A program made the translations under genes and the position numbers. DNA of 64,000 nucleotides from Bemisia tabaci (lineage: Eukaryota; Arthropoda; Insecta; Hemiptera; Aleyrodidae), in NCBI RefSeq assembly GCF_918797505.1, contig NC_092793.1, positions 59,477,749 to 59,541,748 on the forward strand, given 5' to 3'. This document shows, piece by piece, positions 23,587-34,800 of this stretch; position 1 is the stretch's first letter, and each line of letters opens with the position of its first letter. The notes under the pieces are model-generated. The model ran no database searches. It was not told the origin of the DNA and saw nothing but the letters and a program-made list of their open reading frames with translations.

Positions 23587-26500
23587 TCACTTAAAGGGAT
23601 CCGGAACCCTTCTGTAGCAAGCCATGAGCTTTAGGCCATTAGTCCTGGATACCTTCTGTCCTTCTTCGGTGCTTGCGTAGATTTTCTCCACTACTGGGTC
23701 GGCTTTTAATTCTTCTTCTGTCAATTTTTGGAAAAGAGGGTGTTCTGTGAAATGTGAATCAATCCAAGAGTGGAGCATTGGAATATCCGTGATAGTGTAC
23801 ACGATTCCCTTTTAAGAAAAGAAAAAAAGAAAATTTAAATTAAAACACCATGCCAATTAAAGGAAATAAGTGTTAAAAAAGGATGATTTTTCTGGTGCTC
23901 AGTGAAAAAATCGTTTTTCAAACGTCCAAGAAGCAATGTTTATTACAATAATGTCTGCTTCAAAATGCTCACTGTGAAAATTAAGTCTTCTGCGAAGAAT
24001 ATATTACTCTTGATTCTTTCCAAGGATGTGAAGACTTGGTTATTTATGGCCGTAAAGGAGGTAGCTAAAACTGGAGATATTAAAAAGAGCAGGAGTGGGT
24101 ATGGGTGTAAGAATATTTACATCACTTCACAAATCAGAGTAGAAAATAATTAATAGCTAAAAAATAATCCATATTATACATGCTACAGAGATTTCTCAGT
24201 TTACTTAGAAGTTTGTAAGGAACATCGTAGGTATCAAAATTCAGCTGACACCGAATTCCTTGGTATTCGTCCTTTTAAAATAATTAAAATTTTCGGGTTC
24301 AAACAGTTGTGGAGGGGGGAAAAAATAAATATTGCTTTCTGATTAGCCTCCTTGAATGTTGACTAGTCAGAAATTGTTGTTCACTCACCCCTTCTTTCAG
24401 AGCATATGCGTACTCCGCTAATGTTCCTCGATTGATGACACGCCATCTGTGCTTATTCCTCTTGAAGTGTGGATCTGGATACAGGAAGAACATTTTCGAC
24501 AATTGAGCTTTTTTGAAATAGCAGGGAAAATACTTCATGACGTTGCTTCGAATGCAGGCTATATTCTGGTATTGATCCGGATGCTCAGATCGGAGATTCT
24601 TTATTTTGTCTATCACAAAATCTGAGACTTTGACACGAAGTTCCATGCCTAAGATTAGGGTATCCGGGAACATAGGAGACAGAGCAACTGTAAATAAGAA
24701 CACAAAAAAATTGGAATGATTTGATTTTGAAGGATATAACACAAATAAATATATTGAGAACTAAAACGTCACCACATTTCATGGGTATTAGTGTGTATAT
24801 GATCAGTAAGTGATCCTTGATTCTACAGGGTCTAAGACCAAGCCATGTAAAACTTTTGGCTCTCAAAATATTTTCACCATTCCACAATTACAGGGCATTT
24901 TGATGATTTTACATACCTGCCTGAGCCCATTTTTCGGCATTCCTGAAGAGGTCTCCCAGCTGCCGGGGTGGCATACCTAGGAGTGTTCAAACGAATTCTT
25001 GTCGGAACACTATCGATATCATCTCTTATTGAAACTGGCGGCAGTACCGACAGTGGTGATGATATCGACAACAACCGGCCTTATCAGATTTTTGGGAGCT
25101 CGGACTCAATGCATTGTTGCCCTGTGCGTCGGTTTATCAGATTGCCTGGCGCGGCGGCACGTAAAATAGATGTACAAATGGCAACAGCTTATTTTCGTCA
25201 GCTCCGAAAACTCTGATCGCTATTGGCAAGAGCGCTTTTATCGTAACTTAACGGAACTGTTTCGGTAGCTTACCGACAACCGATAAAACAGCCCTAGGCA
25301 TTCCTTCAAATTCTAATCTCTTAAAAATTTATTTATTACTGCTGGAACCATGGAAACAAGACTGGATACAATACCTCAGTTTATTTTCGTGTGATGTCAA
25401 TGCTTAAGTATAGATCCTTGACTTAAGACCACCTACTCTTTCTTCTCTGAGAACAGACAGAGATGACAAGCCTTCTTGCTTTAACAGCAATTACGTACTC
25501 AAGTTTTATTTGCCTGAAAAATACATGGAATGATACCATGCTTCTTATTTACTGCGACTGGCCAAAAAACACACCTGATAGAAAGATTGTAATTTTCAGT
25601 TTAAGAAAGAAAACTTACCTAGTAATCCCCCGTAACCGCAGCCAAGATCAGCAAACTCTACTTGCTTTGTTTTGTCCTTCGGGTTATTGAAAAATGCTGG
25701 ATAAAGAGATCCCCAGTCCATGACTGCTGGAGTTCGAGGGCTGAAATGGAAAAGTTCATGATCGAACATTGAACTTATCTAACTCACAACGGCACAGAGA
25801 ATATCTGAAGCTGTTATATCAAAATTTGCTATCTCAATTGCATCCCTGCTGTGATTGCCCAGTCTCACTGATAACTTAAAGATAGGGTCCACACCAAGTA
25901 AGTTCATGCGCTTTTAGACTGCAACAGAAAATCTGCCATCATAATTTTTCTATTTAATTTACATGTGAAAGTGGCATCAAATGATCTTCTACCGCAGTCT
26001 AGAAGTACACGAACTTATTTGGCGTGAACTCTAGCCTATTAGATGCTGTCGCAATCTGACTTGGTGTCTCGGTTTAATTTGGTCCAAAAACGTACATCTA
26101 AGTGAAAGTTTTAGGAAAATGTGAAGAAAAAAGTCAGTCATCAGTCTCCAAAGATGCATGTACGGCACTCTATAGTGCTTTTTTTTTTATCCGAACCACA
26201 GAGGATCACGATGGAACGCCTCACTTTTTTATCCCAGTCCAGTAGGCTGACTGTTGAAATTTATGGACAAAGCAATAGATTAAGAAGACAAGCTGAGAAT
26301 AAAGCGATCCTATTGGTGGAAGCAATGGACGAAGGATGTAAGTGATAAACTAACAAACGGGAACCCGCGAGAGACTCTGTGGTTAGTCCATCACTCTCCT
26401 TTTCAGTCTATAACAACAACCCGTTGCAGCCAATAGGATCCCTCCAAGTTCCCTATGTCTTCTCTGACTATCAATTTTAATGATCAGCCCATTACTTGCA

Positions 26501-26870
26501 TACCAGTGGAACGCTAGGATCCTTCTCTAGAGGTATGCTGAGAGTGGATACGTGCGATCTTAACCTCAGTCAAACCACTACAGAATGTAAAAATCCCGAT
26601 CCATAACGTTCCATGGATTGAAAAAAAAAGGCTCTTATATCCGTAAACAGAGCCATTTATGCTATAGACTTCACCCTACAGAGTTTGAAGTAGGAACAGT
26701 GATACTTACTAATCAATTAAATGGTCGGACATCGGATTGGAATGGGCTCTTTGGCGATAAAACTTCTTCTGAGGCTTAAGATAATGTCTGTGCCCAGGTT
26801 TGAACGGCGGTCGCTGAGTACCTTCGCCAGGACTTGTTGAAACGGGTGGTGCTTCTGTTTCCAAAGACAT
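23587..26870 (-). CDS. METTL1: tRNA (guanine-N7-)-methyltransferase METTL1
   Basis: METTL1 uses S-adenosylmethionine to methylate N7 of G46 in the variable loop of many tRNAs, working with the WD40 partner WDR4 (fly Wuho). Coding exons: 26870-26710, 25740-25619, 24687-24389 and 23808-23587, with GT/AG borders and phases 2, 1 and 0. The sum is 804 nt, or 267 aa, close to human METTL1. Landmarks are [14 protein letters not shown] and MDWGSLYP near the N-terminus, the SAM-binding [39 protein letters not shown], the catalytic-region [30 protein letters not shown] split by the last intron, and VYTITDI. ATG 26870 (MSLETEAPP) is chosen because conservation begins soon after it; an upstream in-frame ATG at 26957 is possible. 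WDR4 is not in the window. Intron 2 contains a hAT-like MITE. Confidence 0.97.
24978..25296. mobile_element. hAT-like MITE in METTL1 intron 2
   Basis: The 319-bp element starts TAGGAGTGTTCAAACGAA and ends with the inverse of TAGGGCTGTTTTATCGG. It is flanked by GGCATACC (24970-24977) and GGCATTCC (25297-25304), an 8-bp duplication with one mismatch. TAGG.G fits the hAT terminal consensus. Confidence 0.7.
26177..26635. mobile_element. MITE of the AGGGCTTTTTT family with an inner MITE
   Basis: Its left part, AGTGCTTTTTTTTTTATCCG followed by AACC.CAG..AGGATC, matches the inverse of the right part of the 7957-8171 element. The right end reads AAAAAAAAAGGCTCTTATA. A second element (26244-26490) lies inside it, so this copy is split. 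It lies in METTL1 intron 1. Confidence 0.6.
26244..26490. mobile_element. MITE, GGCTGAT-TGTTGAAATT family, copy 1
   Basis: The ends read GGCTGACTGTTGAAATTTAT followed by GACAAAGC, and the inverse with TCAATTTTAATGATCAGCC. An inner GATCCTATTGGTGGAAGC is also partly mirrored (AGCCAATAGGATC). Four copies of the family are in the window: here and at 31205-31470, 55575-55820 and 59899-60168. Confidence 0.75.
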
Positions 26871-27296
26871 CTTGAAGTCAACTTTGGGTAAATGCAGAGA
26901 GATGGTCTTGGGCCGGTTATGAAAAAGATGAAAACATGTAGTACTTTGGCACTTCAATTAGAGAATTAAAAGAGAGGCAAAGATTGACGAGAAAGCAGAA
27001 AGCTGAAGCTGAAACCGGGCGGCCGGGCAACGACGTGTTTACTGTTTACAAGTGTTTAAAGTGGTTTACAAGATAACCTAACCTAAAGTGTTGTTGATTT
27101 TATTTCGATTCTCGAGAGAAATCGATTTCCGCACAAAACTATCGATTCAATTAAATCGATTTTTAGCACGCGGTTTTACCGCTAAATCGATGTTTCACTC
27201 ACAAATCGAAATTTTTCGATTATTTATTGACAAAAATTTTACTCCTGAACTGAGTTACGACAACTCACTTTTGGTTGGGCCAGGATTGGGCTGAAC

Positions 27297-28215
27297 CATA
27301 GAGTACAATAGAGTCGCAAAGTACTGGAGCGCCGATGAAGCCAATCCATTAACAGGCGTTTCCGAGCCACGTGTGCTCCGAAAATAGTGAACCATTTGCG
27401 AACCCAACGGCATTTTGTAACACGGCGGCTTATGGAGAAATCAAGAATTGCTTGTGTTTTTTAGGTATTTTATAATTCAATCAGCATTAATTTTTGCAAA
27501 TTTTGCTATTTAAAGGTAGTCAAAGCCATAATGAATCCATTGATGTATATTACTCCTGGATAATATTCATATTGGGATTTAATTTCTGACTTATACCAAG
27601 TGTGAACCAACCGGCATTTCTTATCACGGCGGCTTACGGGGAAAGCAACGACTGCCTGTGTTTTTTCGACATTTTTTATTCAATCGATATTAATTTGTGC
27701 AAATTTTGCTATAATTAGATAGTCAAAGCCATAATGAATCCATTGATGTATATTACTCCTGGAGAATATTCATATAGGGATTTAATTTCTGACTTAACTA
27801 CCAAGTTGTGAACCAACCGGCATTTTTTAACACGGTGGCTTATGGAGAAATCAACGACTGCTTGTGTTTTTTCGACTTTTTTAAATTCCATCTATATTAA
27901 TTTGTGCAAATTTTGCTATAAATAGATATTCAAAGCCATAACGAATCCATTAATGTATGTTACTCCTGGGTAATATTCATATATGGACTCAATTTCAGAC
28001 TTATTACCGGCCTACTTAGCTGATTCAATGTGTGTGGACCTAGCCGACGAACGGAGCCGAGTCGGGAGTGGGGAGGTGGGGAGCGCTGAGCGCGAGTCTC
28101 TGCGTATGCGTCGTCGCTAGTCGCCGCACACTAGTCTCCGGAGAACTGGACAAAACAGCCTCGAAAAGTGACTTCAACGGCGATCCAGTACTTTGCGACT
28201 CTATTGTACTCTATG
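27297..28215. mobile_element. TIR element CATAGAGTAC with three tandem 205-bp units
   Basis: The ends, CATAGAGTACAATAGAGTCG, continuing CAAAGTACTGGA, are inverted and identical over about 31 bp. GGCTGAAC lies on both sides (27289-27296 and 28216-28223), an 8-bp duplication. The inside is three tandem units of about 200-215 bp (27384-27600, 27601-27806, 27807-28005), each holding GTGAACC.AACGGCATT-like and CAAAGCCATAATGAATCCAT-like blocks. The ends do not fit YARNG, so the superfamily is open (P-like or other 8-bp group). A relative is at 49795-50117. Confidence 0.85.
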
Positions 28216-28222
28216 GGCTGAA

Positions 28223-29494
28223 CAGTGCTGCCGTTCTCGCTCAGCCCAAGATTCCGTGATTCGGAACTATTTTATTCCGATTATTTTCAAATATTCCGGG
28301 AAAAAGTTCCGAGATCGGCCAGGAATTAATTCCGATTCCTGACGCGGGATTTTCAAATGGTTTACCCGTTTTATAAGACGGCCACCCCTTAAAATCACTG
28401 TCAGGGCGTCATGAATATTAAATGAACAGTTCTCAACTGGTTTGGACGTAATTATGACGCCCTGACAGTGATTTTAAGGGGCGGCTGTCCTATAAAACAG
28501 TTAAATCGTTTGAAAAGCCCGCATTAAGGAATGGGAATTAATTGTAATTAATAATTAATTAATTGACATATAATTGACCATCTCCCCGGAATGAAAACTC
28601 TGCTTATTTTATTTTTATATAAATTGAAGATTACCTAAACATTAGAGATGTAAAAATAACACATTTAAATGGATCAGCCCATTTACTTGAAGCTTTTCTT
28701 TTTTAGGAACATATAGGTTTTCCCAGCAGAAAAATATTTGCTGCTTAATAAATTTTCAGAGCACTTTTTTTTTTTCATTTATGCTACATCAACTTTTGAA
28801 ATTTTTAGCTTTGAACTTGTTTTCTTCAGAGTCATTGCAATGCATGTGTAGTGTGTTGTATAGAAGCTCGACTGACACTTCCGTTTAGGAAAGGAATTTT
28901 TTGGTTTTAATGCATAAATTGGCTTTAATTTTCTAATAATTTATTTTCTTACTTGAAAATAACAAACAAATATAGAAAAAGGACAAGGAGAAAAATAAGT
29001 ACGGCTTGGACAAAAATAGACAAGAAATCACTGATAGTTAACTATTTACTTAAAAAAACTACTTAGTAACAAGCACCAAAACATGATGTGAACAGTTGTT
29101 CAGTTCATTTCATTATTTTCATATTTTGATTTTCTTTCTTGAGGTTATAGGTTTGGTAGAAAACCGCGGGAAGATGGATACGACACTCGAGAAAATTCTA
29201 GAAAACAGAATCCCCATTTCCAGAATGATCATTGCGAGAAAATGTCCAGATTAATCTCAATACCTCCGATGAAAATATTAAAAATTCCTACAAAAATGGC
29301 CTAAATTCCGGGAAAAATCCGAAAAAAGGCAAAAATTTCGGGAAAAATCCGAAAAAAGGCAAAAATTCCGGGTAAAATCCGAAAAAACGCAAAAATTCCG
29401 GGATATTCCGAGAATTACAAAGATTCCGGGAAAAATTCCGAGAAACTTCAAAAGTTCCGAAATTCGGAATTAATTCCGGGAAACGGCAGCACTG
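28223..29494. mobile_element. hAT-like element CAGTGCTGCCGTT
   Basis: Ends are CAGTGCTGCCGTT and its inverse; GGGCTGAA flanks it on both sides (28215-28222 and 29495-29502). CAGTG fits the hAT terminal consensus. The 1272-bp element has no transposase. The right part holds four ~33-bp units such as AATTCCGGGAAAAATCCGAA (about 29303-29405). At 28367-28504 lies a near-perfect palindrome with CCTTAAAATCACTGTCAGGG arms, possibly a further small insertion. Confidence 0.85.
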
Positions 29495-30890
29495 GGGCTG
29501 AAAGTGGCCTAAAAAAAAATCCAATTCTGATTGGTTCTCGCTCATGGAGGCCGAAACTAGTGCACCAAGATGGCGGTACCTCGTATGTGAACAAGAATAA
29601 TGAAAATATTACCTAATTGTGGTTTATCAAGAGTAAATTGTTATTTCCATCGGTCTAAAATGAAAATAGATTAAGAAATTATTCACAAACCAATCTCATT
29701 TTCTTTTTAATTGATCAATTTGTTGATGTTGTTGTTTCTGTGTGACAGACATCGCAGGATTCCTGATCCTTATCCCCCAATATCGTTCGTTTGAGTGCAC
29801 TAGTTTCGGCCTCCATGGCCAGCCAAGGTCGGCTGCCAGTCAGCTGATAATCGAGTTGTCGTTACTCTGGGTATAAAGGGACTCTATCCTGAACAGGAAG
29901 TATGGAAGGCGAAGGTTTCACACTTCCTCTGCTCCTGAATAAATAATGAAAGCAAAAACCTGCATTATTTTCGAAAAAAAAGGGGAGCCATCGGCAAGAA
30001 ATTCAACGCTCAGTGAGACGATATTTTAAAAAAAACGAGCGGCACATTACTTTCCCTGATACTTGTATGATACTGATACTTATGGATTTTTTTTTCAAAG
30101 CGATTTTCTTGACGATCGATTTCTTTGGCTTGATTTTTCAGACATAGTTGTCATCTTCAATGTAGTCGACTTTTGGGGGAAAATCAACAACACTACTTAT
30201 TCGACATGACATCTACCATCTCACCACTTTCCTTAGTGTCGTTACAGGCATTTTAAGCTAGCTTGGAGTAAAAAAGACTATAAATTCAAAAAGACAATAT
30301 CAAACCTGATTTCCGCTATAATTCAATTTTTTGCATTGTATATACGCTCCCACAAATGCAAAGTGCTGGGGCAGCATTGCTTCTTCCCTGTGCGAGTCCT
30401 TAGAAAATACAAATCCTTCTTTTGCATCAACTTCTTATTCTCTCAATGGGCCCAAGAGAGCCGTGAGAGAAAATACAGAAGGTAGTGGCAAACGGAGAGA
30501 TAAGCATCCTATGTCACAGGAAGCAAACACGGAGCTAATGAGAAATGTGGCAGCATAGTTTCAGATTGACGTTAGAAACCAGGAATACAACAAGTATTAT
30601 TGCACAGGGTGGCTGTGAACGAATCATGCATAACACGAATTCAAATGTCTGTGTAATTTTAGGAGGAACTTCTTTCTTTCAACGCAAAAATTTTCCGTGC
30701 GAGAAGAAGTTCCGTGGCACAGAACAGAATGTAAAATAATAACAAATCTTAGCTTGAGACAACTTCTTTGATTTTCTTTGCAGAGTTTTCTTGAAGGGGA
30801 GTAATTTTGTTCAAGTGAAATTTAACATTTAGTTTTTAAAGGAAACATATTTTTCCGTAATCCAAAGAGAAAATGGCCAACAGATCACTT

Positions 30891-31151
30891 GGATTACATT
30901 TTGCAAAAATGAACCAAGAGCATTCCAATGTTGCTAGGATTGTGTAACATTTATTCTTTGCAACAAAATTACTGAAATAATAAAAAAAAAAAAACATATT
31001 TACAAGGATAATTTTCCTCATGAATTCATAGTATATTGAGGGTGAAGATAAAATTTGTATAGGTGATCAGTTTGGATTTGCAGGGTAAAGAAAGTTGCAC
31101 AATCTTAGCAACACTGGAATGCTCCTGGTTCCTTTGGGCAAAATGCAATCC
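30891..31151. mobile_element. MITE of the GGATTACATTTTGCAA family, second copy
   Basis: Begins GGATTACATTTTGCAAAAAT, continues GAACCAAGAGCATTCCAATG, and ends with the inverse set (GGAATGCTCCTGGTTCC, then GCAAAATGCAATCC). It is about 260 bp and closely related to 15773-16028. Confidence 0.8.
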
Positions 31152-31204
31152 ACTTCGTTTTAGTTCTGTCAGAGAGCTTGTAATTGCATTTGTTGATTCT
31201 CAAT

Positions 31205-31470
31205 GGGCTGATAATCGACATTTATGAGCAATTGAGGCAAAAAGAGAATGGCGCAATCCTGTTGGTGGAAGCAAATGGTTGCAATGGACAAAGGAGGTGA
31301 GAACTGAGTAAATAATAGACTGACCAACGGCAACCCACCAGGGATCCTATAGTCCATCATTTTCTTCCGAAGTATATAACAGCCATCTGTTTCAACAAAT
31401 GAAATCTCTCCCATTTTCCCTTTTATTTTTTGGTCTAATCCTTTGTCTATTAATTTCAATAATCAGCCTT
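31205..31470. mobile_element. MITE, GGCTGAT family, copy 2
   Basis: Ends resemble GGGCTGATAATCGACATTTA and the inverse of GGCTGATTATTGAAATTAAT. Inner blocks GGTGGAAGCAAATGGTTGCA and ATGGACAAAGGAGG are shared with the other copies. Confidence 0.7.
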
Positions 31471-31846
31471 AAGCCTATGGCAATTTAAAATTAACCTTCA
31501 AGTTGCTCCTTCTCAAGACTAATATTTTTGCATTGTAAATATTCAGCATTAATCGCTCCAGTTTGAATGGATATTGTACAGAGTCCAGTATTAATATGAC
31601 ATTCCTCTTTGCGAATTGAACAGTAAGATTGATTTTCAGTTTTCATGGACTACTCTCTTTTCTGTACATGGTCACGTTAGAGTACTCTTGATTGGGAGTT
31701 GAGCTGCATGTGGGCTTGTATTAGATGCGTTGTTGATGTGTTGAAAGAATTATGAGATTTACTGCGCAGACCTTAGAGGTGAGGAAAAAATTGCTTTTTG
31801 ATGTTATTTATAACTGGTTTATTGTAAAAAATAAAAAAGTCAATAA

Positions 31847-34800
31847 TTAATCACGGAGCTTGGCTTTCTGTCGGGCCAACTTTTTCTTCGAAAGTTTTTT
31901 CGGTGTCTTGTCCTCTTGTCCTGGCTGAGGTACAAATTCTTGTTGTTCACTTAACACAACTTCGATGTGACAAGGATGACTCATGTAAGCTGAAAAAAAA
32001 TGAAGAGAGAGAAATGAAAATAACTTCCACTAAACCTCTGAAGAGTACAGGTGTTGAAACAAATCTTTTCCAGTGAGCTACAAATACAGCTTGTTTTATA
32101 ATACCAATACATTCTCATGAAAAGTTTCAGTTTCTATTCTGCGTTTTACCCAACTTCCTTGATGTGCATGAATGAGAGTGTTCTTTTTCTATAAGGGTGT
32201 TTTCTAAAATTTTATTTTGGATTTTCCTGATATTTCAAATGAAATATTCTGATGTTTTGAGCGAAAATATTGAATTTTGTTTGATTGGTTACATTATACT
32301 AATACAAACATTATACTTGATGAATAGAATCAAATGTTTAAATTTCGCATATGCTGACTGCATGTAGTTGAAAAATGCTTGATGCGATTGAAATTTCCTA
32401 ACCCATGATTGATTTTCCTGGTTTTTGCTGAAATGAGACTTCCTGGCCATCCTTAGAAATTAGTCATTCATGAATTGAATATATTGAGTGAGAATTTGCA
32501 AGGACTGCAGAGCTCATGAGTAAAATGGAATGTGAGTTCAACTTACGGTTGATACGACCGTGAGCTCTGTAAGTTCTTCTCCTCAAACATGGAGCTCTGT
32601 TGACTTGAATATGGTCAATCCTAAGGCGGTCAACATCTAGGCCTTTCAAATCAGCATTGGCTTCAGCATTCCTCAAAAGTTGAAGGATGTGTTCTGCTGA
32701 CTTTTGAGGCCATCTACCTTGAACGCACTTCCATGCTTTAGCCTGAAATTGAATGACACGTCACAATATTACTTCGACATAAAATCAAATTCGCTGCACA
32801 AGAAATTCAAAGCAAAGGCATAACTGTGGGAGAAAATAGTCTTTAAATGAACTTATTATACAGGGTTACCATAGAATTTAGAAAATTTACTTCCCTGACA
32901 ATTGAGAATATGCCAGATGGCGTAAAAGATGTGATTAACAATAGTTTCCATGCAAAATGCATGCAGTTGACTGTGGCAACCCTGAATTCAACTGTAGAGA
33001 TGCACCTGCATACAATGCTAAGGGGTTGAACCAAGTTTAAGCAAAGGACTTGAATTCTTTATGCTCATTTTAGACATGAAATATCTGCTTTCAATTTCCC
33101 TGTACAGGCAGATAGCTTCATAAATATATCCATGCATTAGATTCCTGTAAGATACTGTCTGACTGGGTTGAATTATACAGACACATTGGTGATAGAGAGA
33201 GCTGGAAAAATTCTTGTAGATTAGGCTATGGGTGTGTATTTTTACCCATTGATAACTACTGATTCTGAAAATTATCTCAAGGACCCCGCCGGTTCTTATG
33301 GAAAATTGCCCTCGGTCAAATGCGTTGAAACTTCAGTATGTTGTGCAGCATGTCATCATGAACAAAAGTTCCAATAGGCCAAACAAGATCCCATGTGCGG
33401 TTTTCGAGATATTCGCCGTTTTATGTGCGTAAACGGAGGTTTCGCGCGCTCCCGCCGGAGCCATACCATTGTGCGGCGCCGCTCGTGCCCTTCCCTCCCA
33501 GTCACTCTCCGCTGCCCCGCCGCCCATACCTTGGCTCCTCTATCGCTCCAACTCCGACGCTCACGAGGCTGCGCCCATCATTACCGCACCGCACCCGCAC
33601 GCCGTCTTCTTACGCGGACTCTTCTTCGGCCATGTCGCCTCTTTTTCTCATCGATCCTTTCTCTAAGTCTTCAAAAACGTTTAAGAAGTCCATTTTTACT
33701 AAACATGATAATGCTAATAACACAAATAATACAAAAAGAGAGGAAAAACAAATGATAATCCATGCGAAAGTACGTAGGAGAGTTGGAATGCCTAAGAGAC
33801 GTTAAATAAAACAAACTTTTTTTTATTTTCTTCCCTCTTCCTTTCTTTCTTTTTTTTCTTCATTTTTCTCATGTGGAAGCAGTGAAAGTAACTTCTGTTG
33901 GAAGATGATGTTGATGTTTTTTCTTTTTTTTTTCTTTCTTTCAATAATGACGATTACGATCGGCGATCAGAACCCTCGACCTTCGAAAGTTACTTAGGGA
34001 TTTTCTTGCAATGGTCTTCCAGCCGCATCTTTAATGTCTTTTTTATGGAACCTGGAGAAAACTCGTACTCACAAAAAGCCGCGTACGCGCATGAATGTTA
34101 CGGTCGACCTGCAACTCTTTTTCATCATCTCTATGGAGTTTGTCTTGGATGTACGATCTGATTAGAGGATACGATCAGCATATAATAAGATGGCTGATAA
34201 GGTGGTGCTGCAAGTTGGAGCGACTTAAGATGTGACCATTTACGCCTAAATGGACATCTCTCTTCCTTGAGTTCAGTTATTAATGATCCCTCTCTCCTCC
34301 TCCATTGGTGCGGTTCAGCTAAGTCAAGACTAAAGCAAACTTAATTCCTACTTGAGCATCGTCAGCCGACTAATTACCCTCAACCTCCGCCACGTCATTA
34401 TTGAAAGAAAGAAAAAAAAAAAGAAAAAACATCAACATCATCTTCCAACAGAAGTTACTTTCACTGCTTCCACATGAGAAAAATGAAGAAAAAAAAGAAA
34501 GAAAGGAAGAGGGAAGAAAATAAAAAAAAGTTTGTTTTATTTAACGTCTCTTAGGCATTCCAACTCTCCTACGTACTTTCGCATGGATTATCATTTGTTT
34601 TTCCTCTCTTTTTGTATTATTTGTGTTATTAGCATTATCATGTTTAGTAAAAATGGACTTCTTAAACGTTTTTGAAGACTTAGAGAAAGGATCGATGAGA
34701 AAAAGAGGCGACATGGCCGAAGAAGAGTCCGCGTAAGAAGACGGCGTGCGGGTGCGGTGCGGTAATGATGGGCGCAGCCTCGTGAGCGTCGGAGTTGGAG

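Larger units (their letters stand above)
27251..29886. mobile_element. hAT-like MITE, family TAGAGTCCC, second copy, carrying two nested elements
   Basis: The outer copy matches 8548-8994 but is cut after GGGCTGAA near 27295 and resumes at 29495. It starts at TGAGTTACGACAACTC, so the first ~20 bases of the usual left end are missing; the right end GGTATAAAGGGACTCTA is intact. TCCTGAAC flanks it at 27243-27250 and 29887-29894, an 8-bp target duplication. The interruption is made of the elements at 28223-29494 and 27297-28215. Confidence 0.85.
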
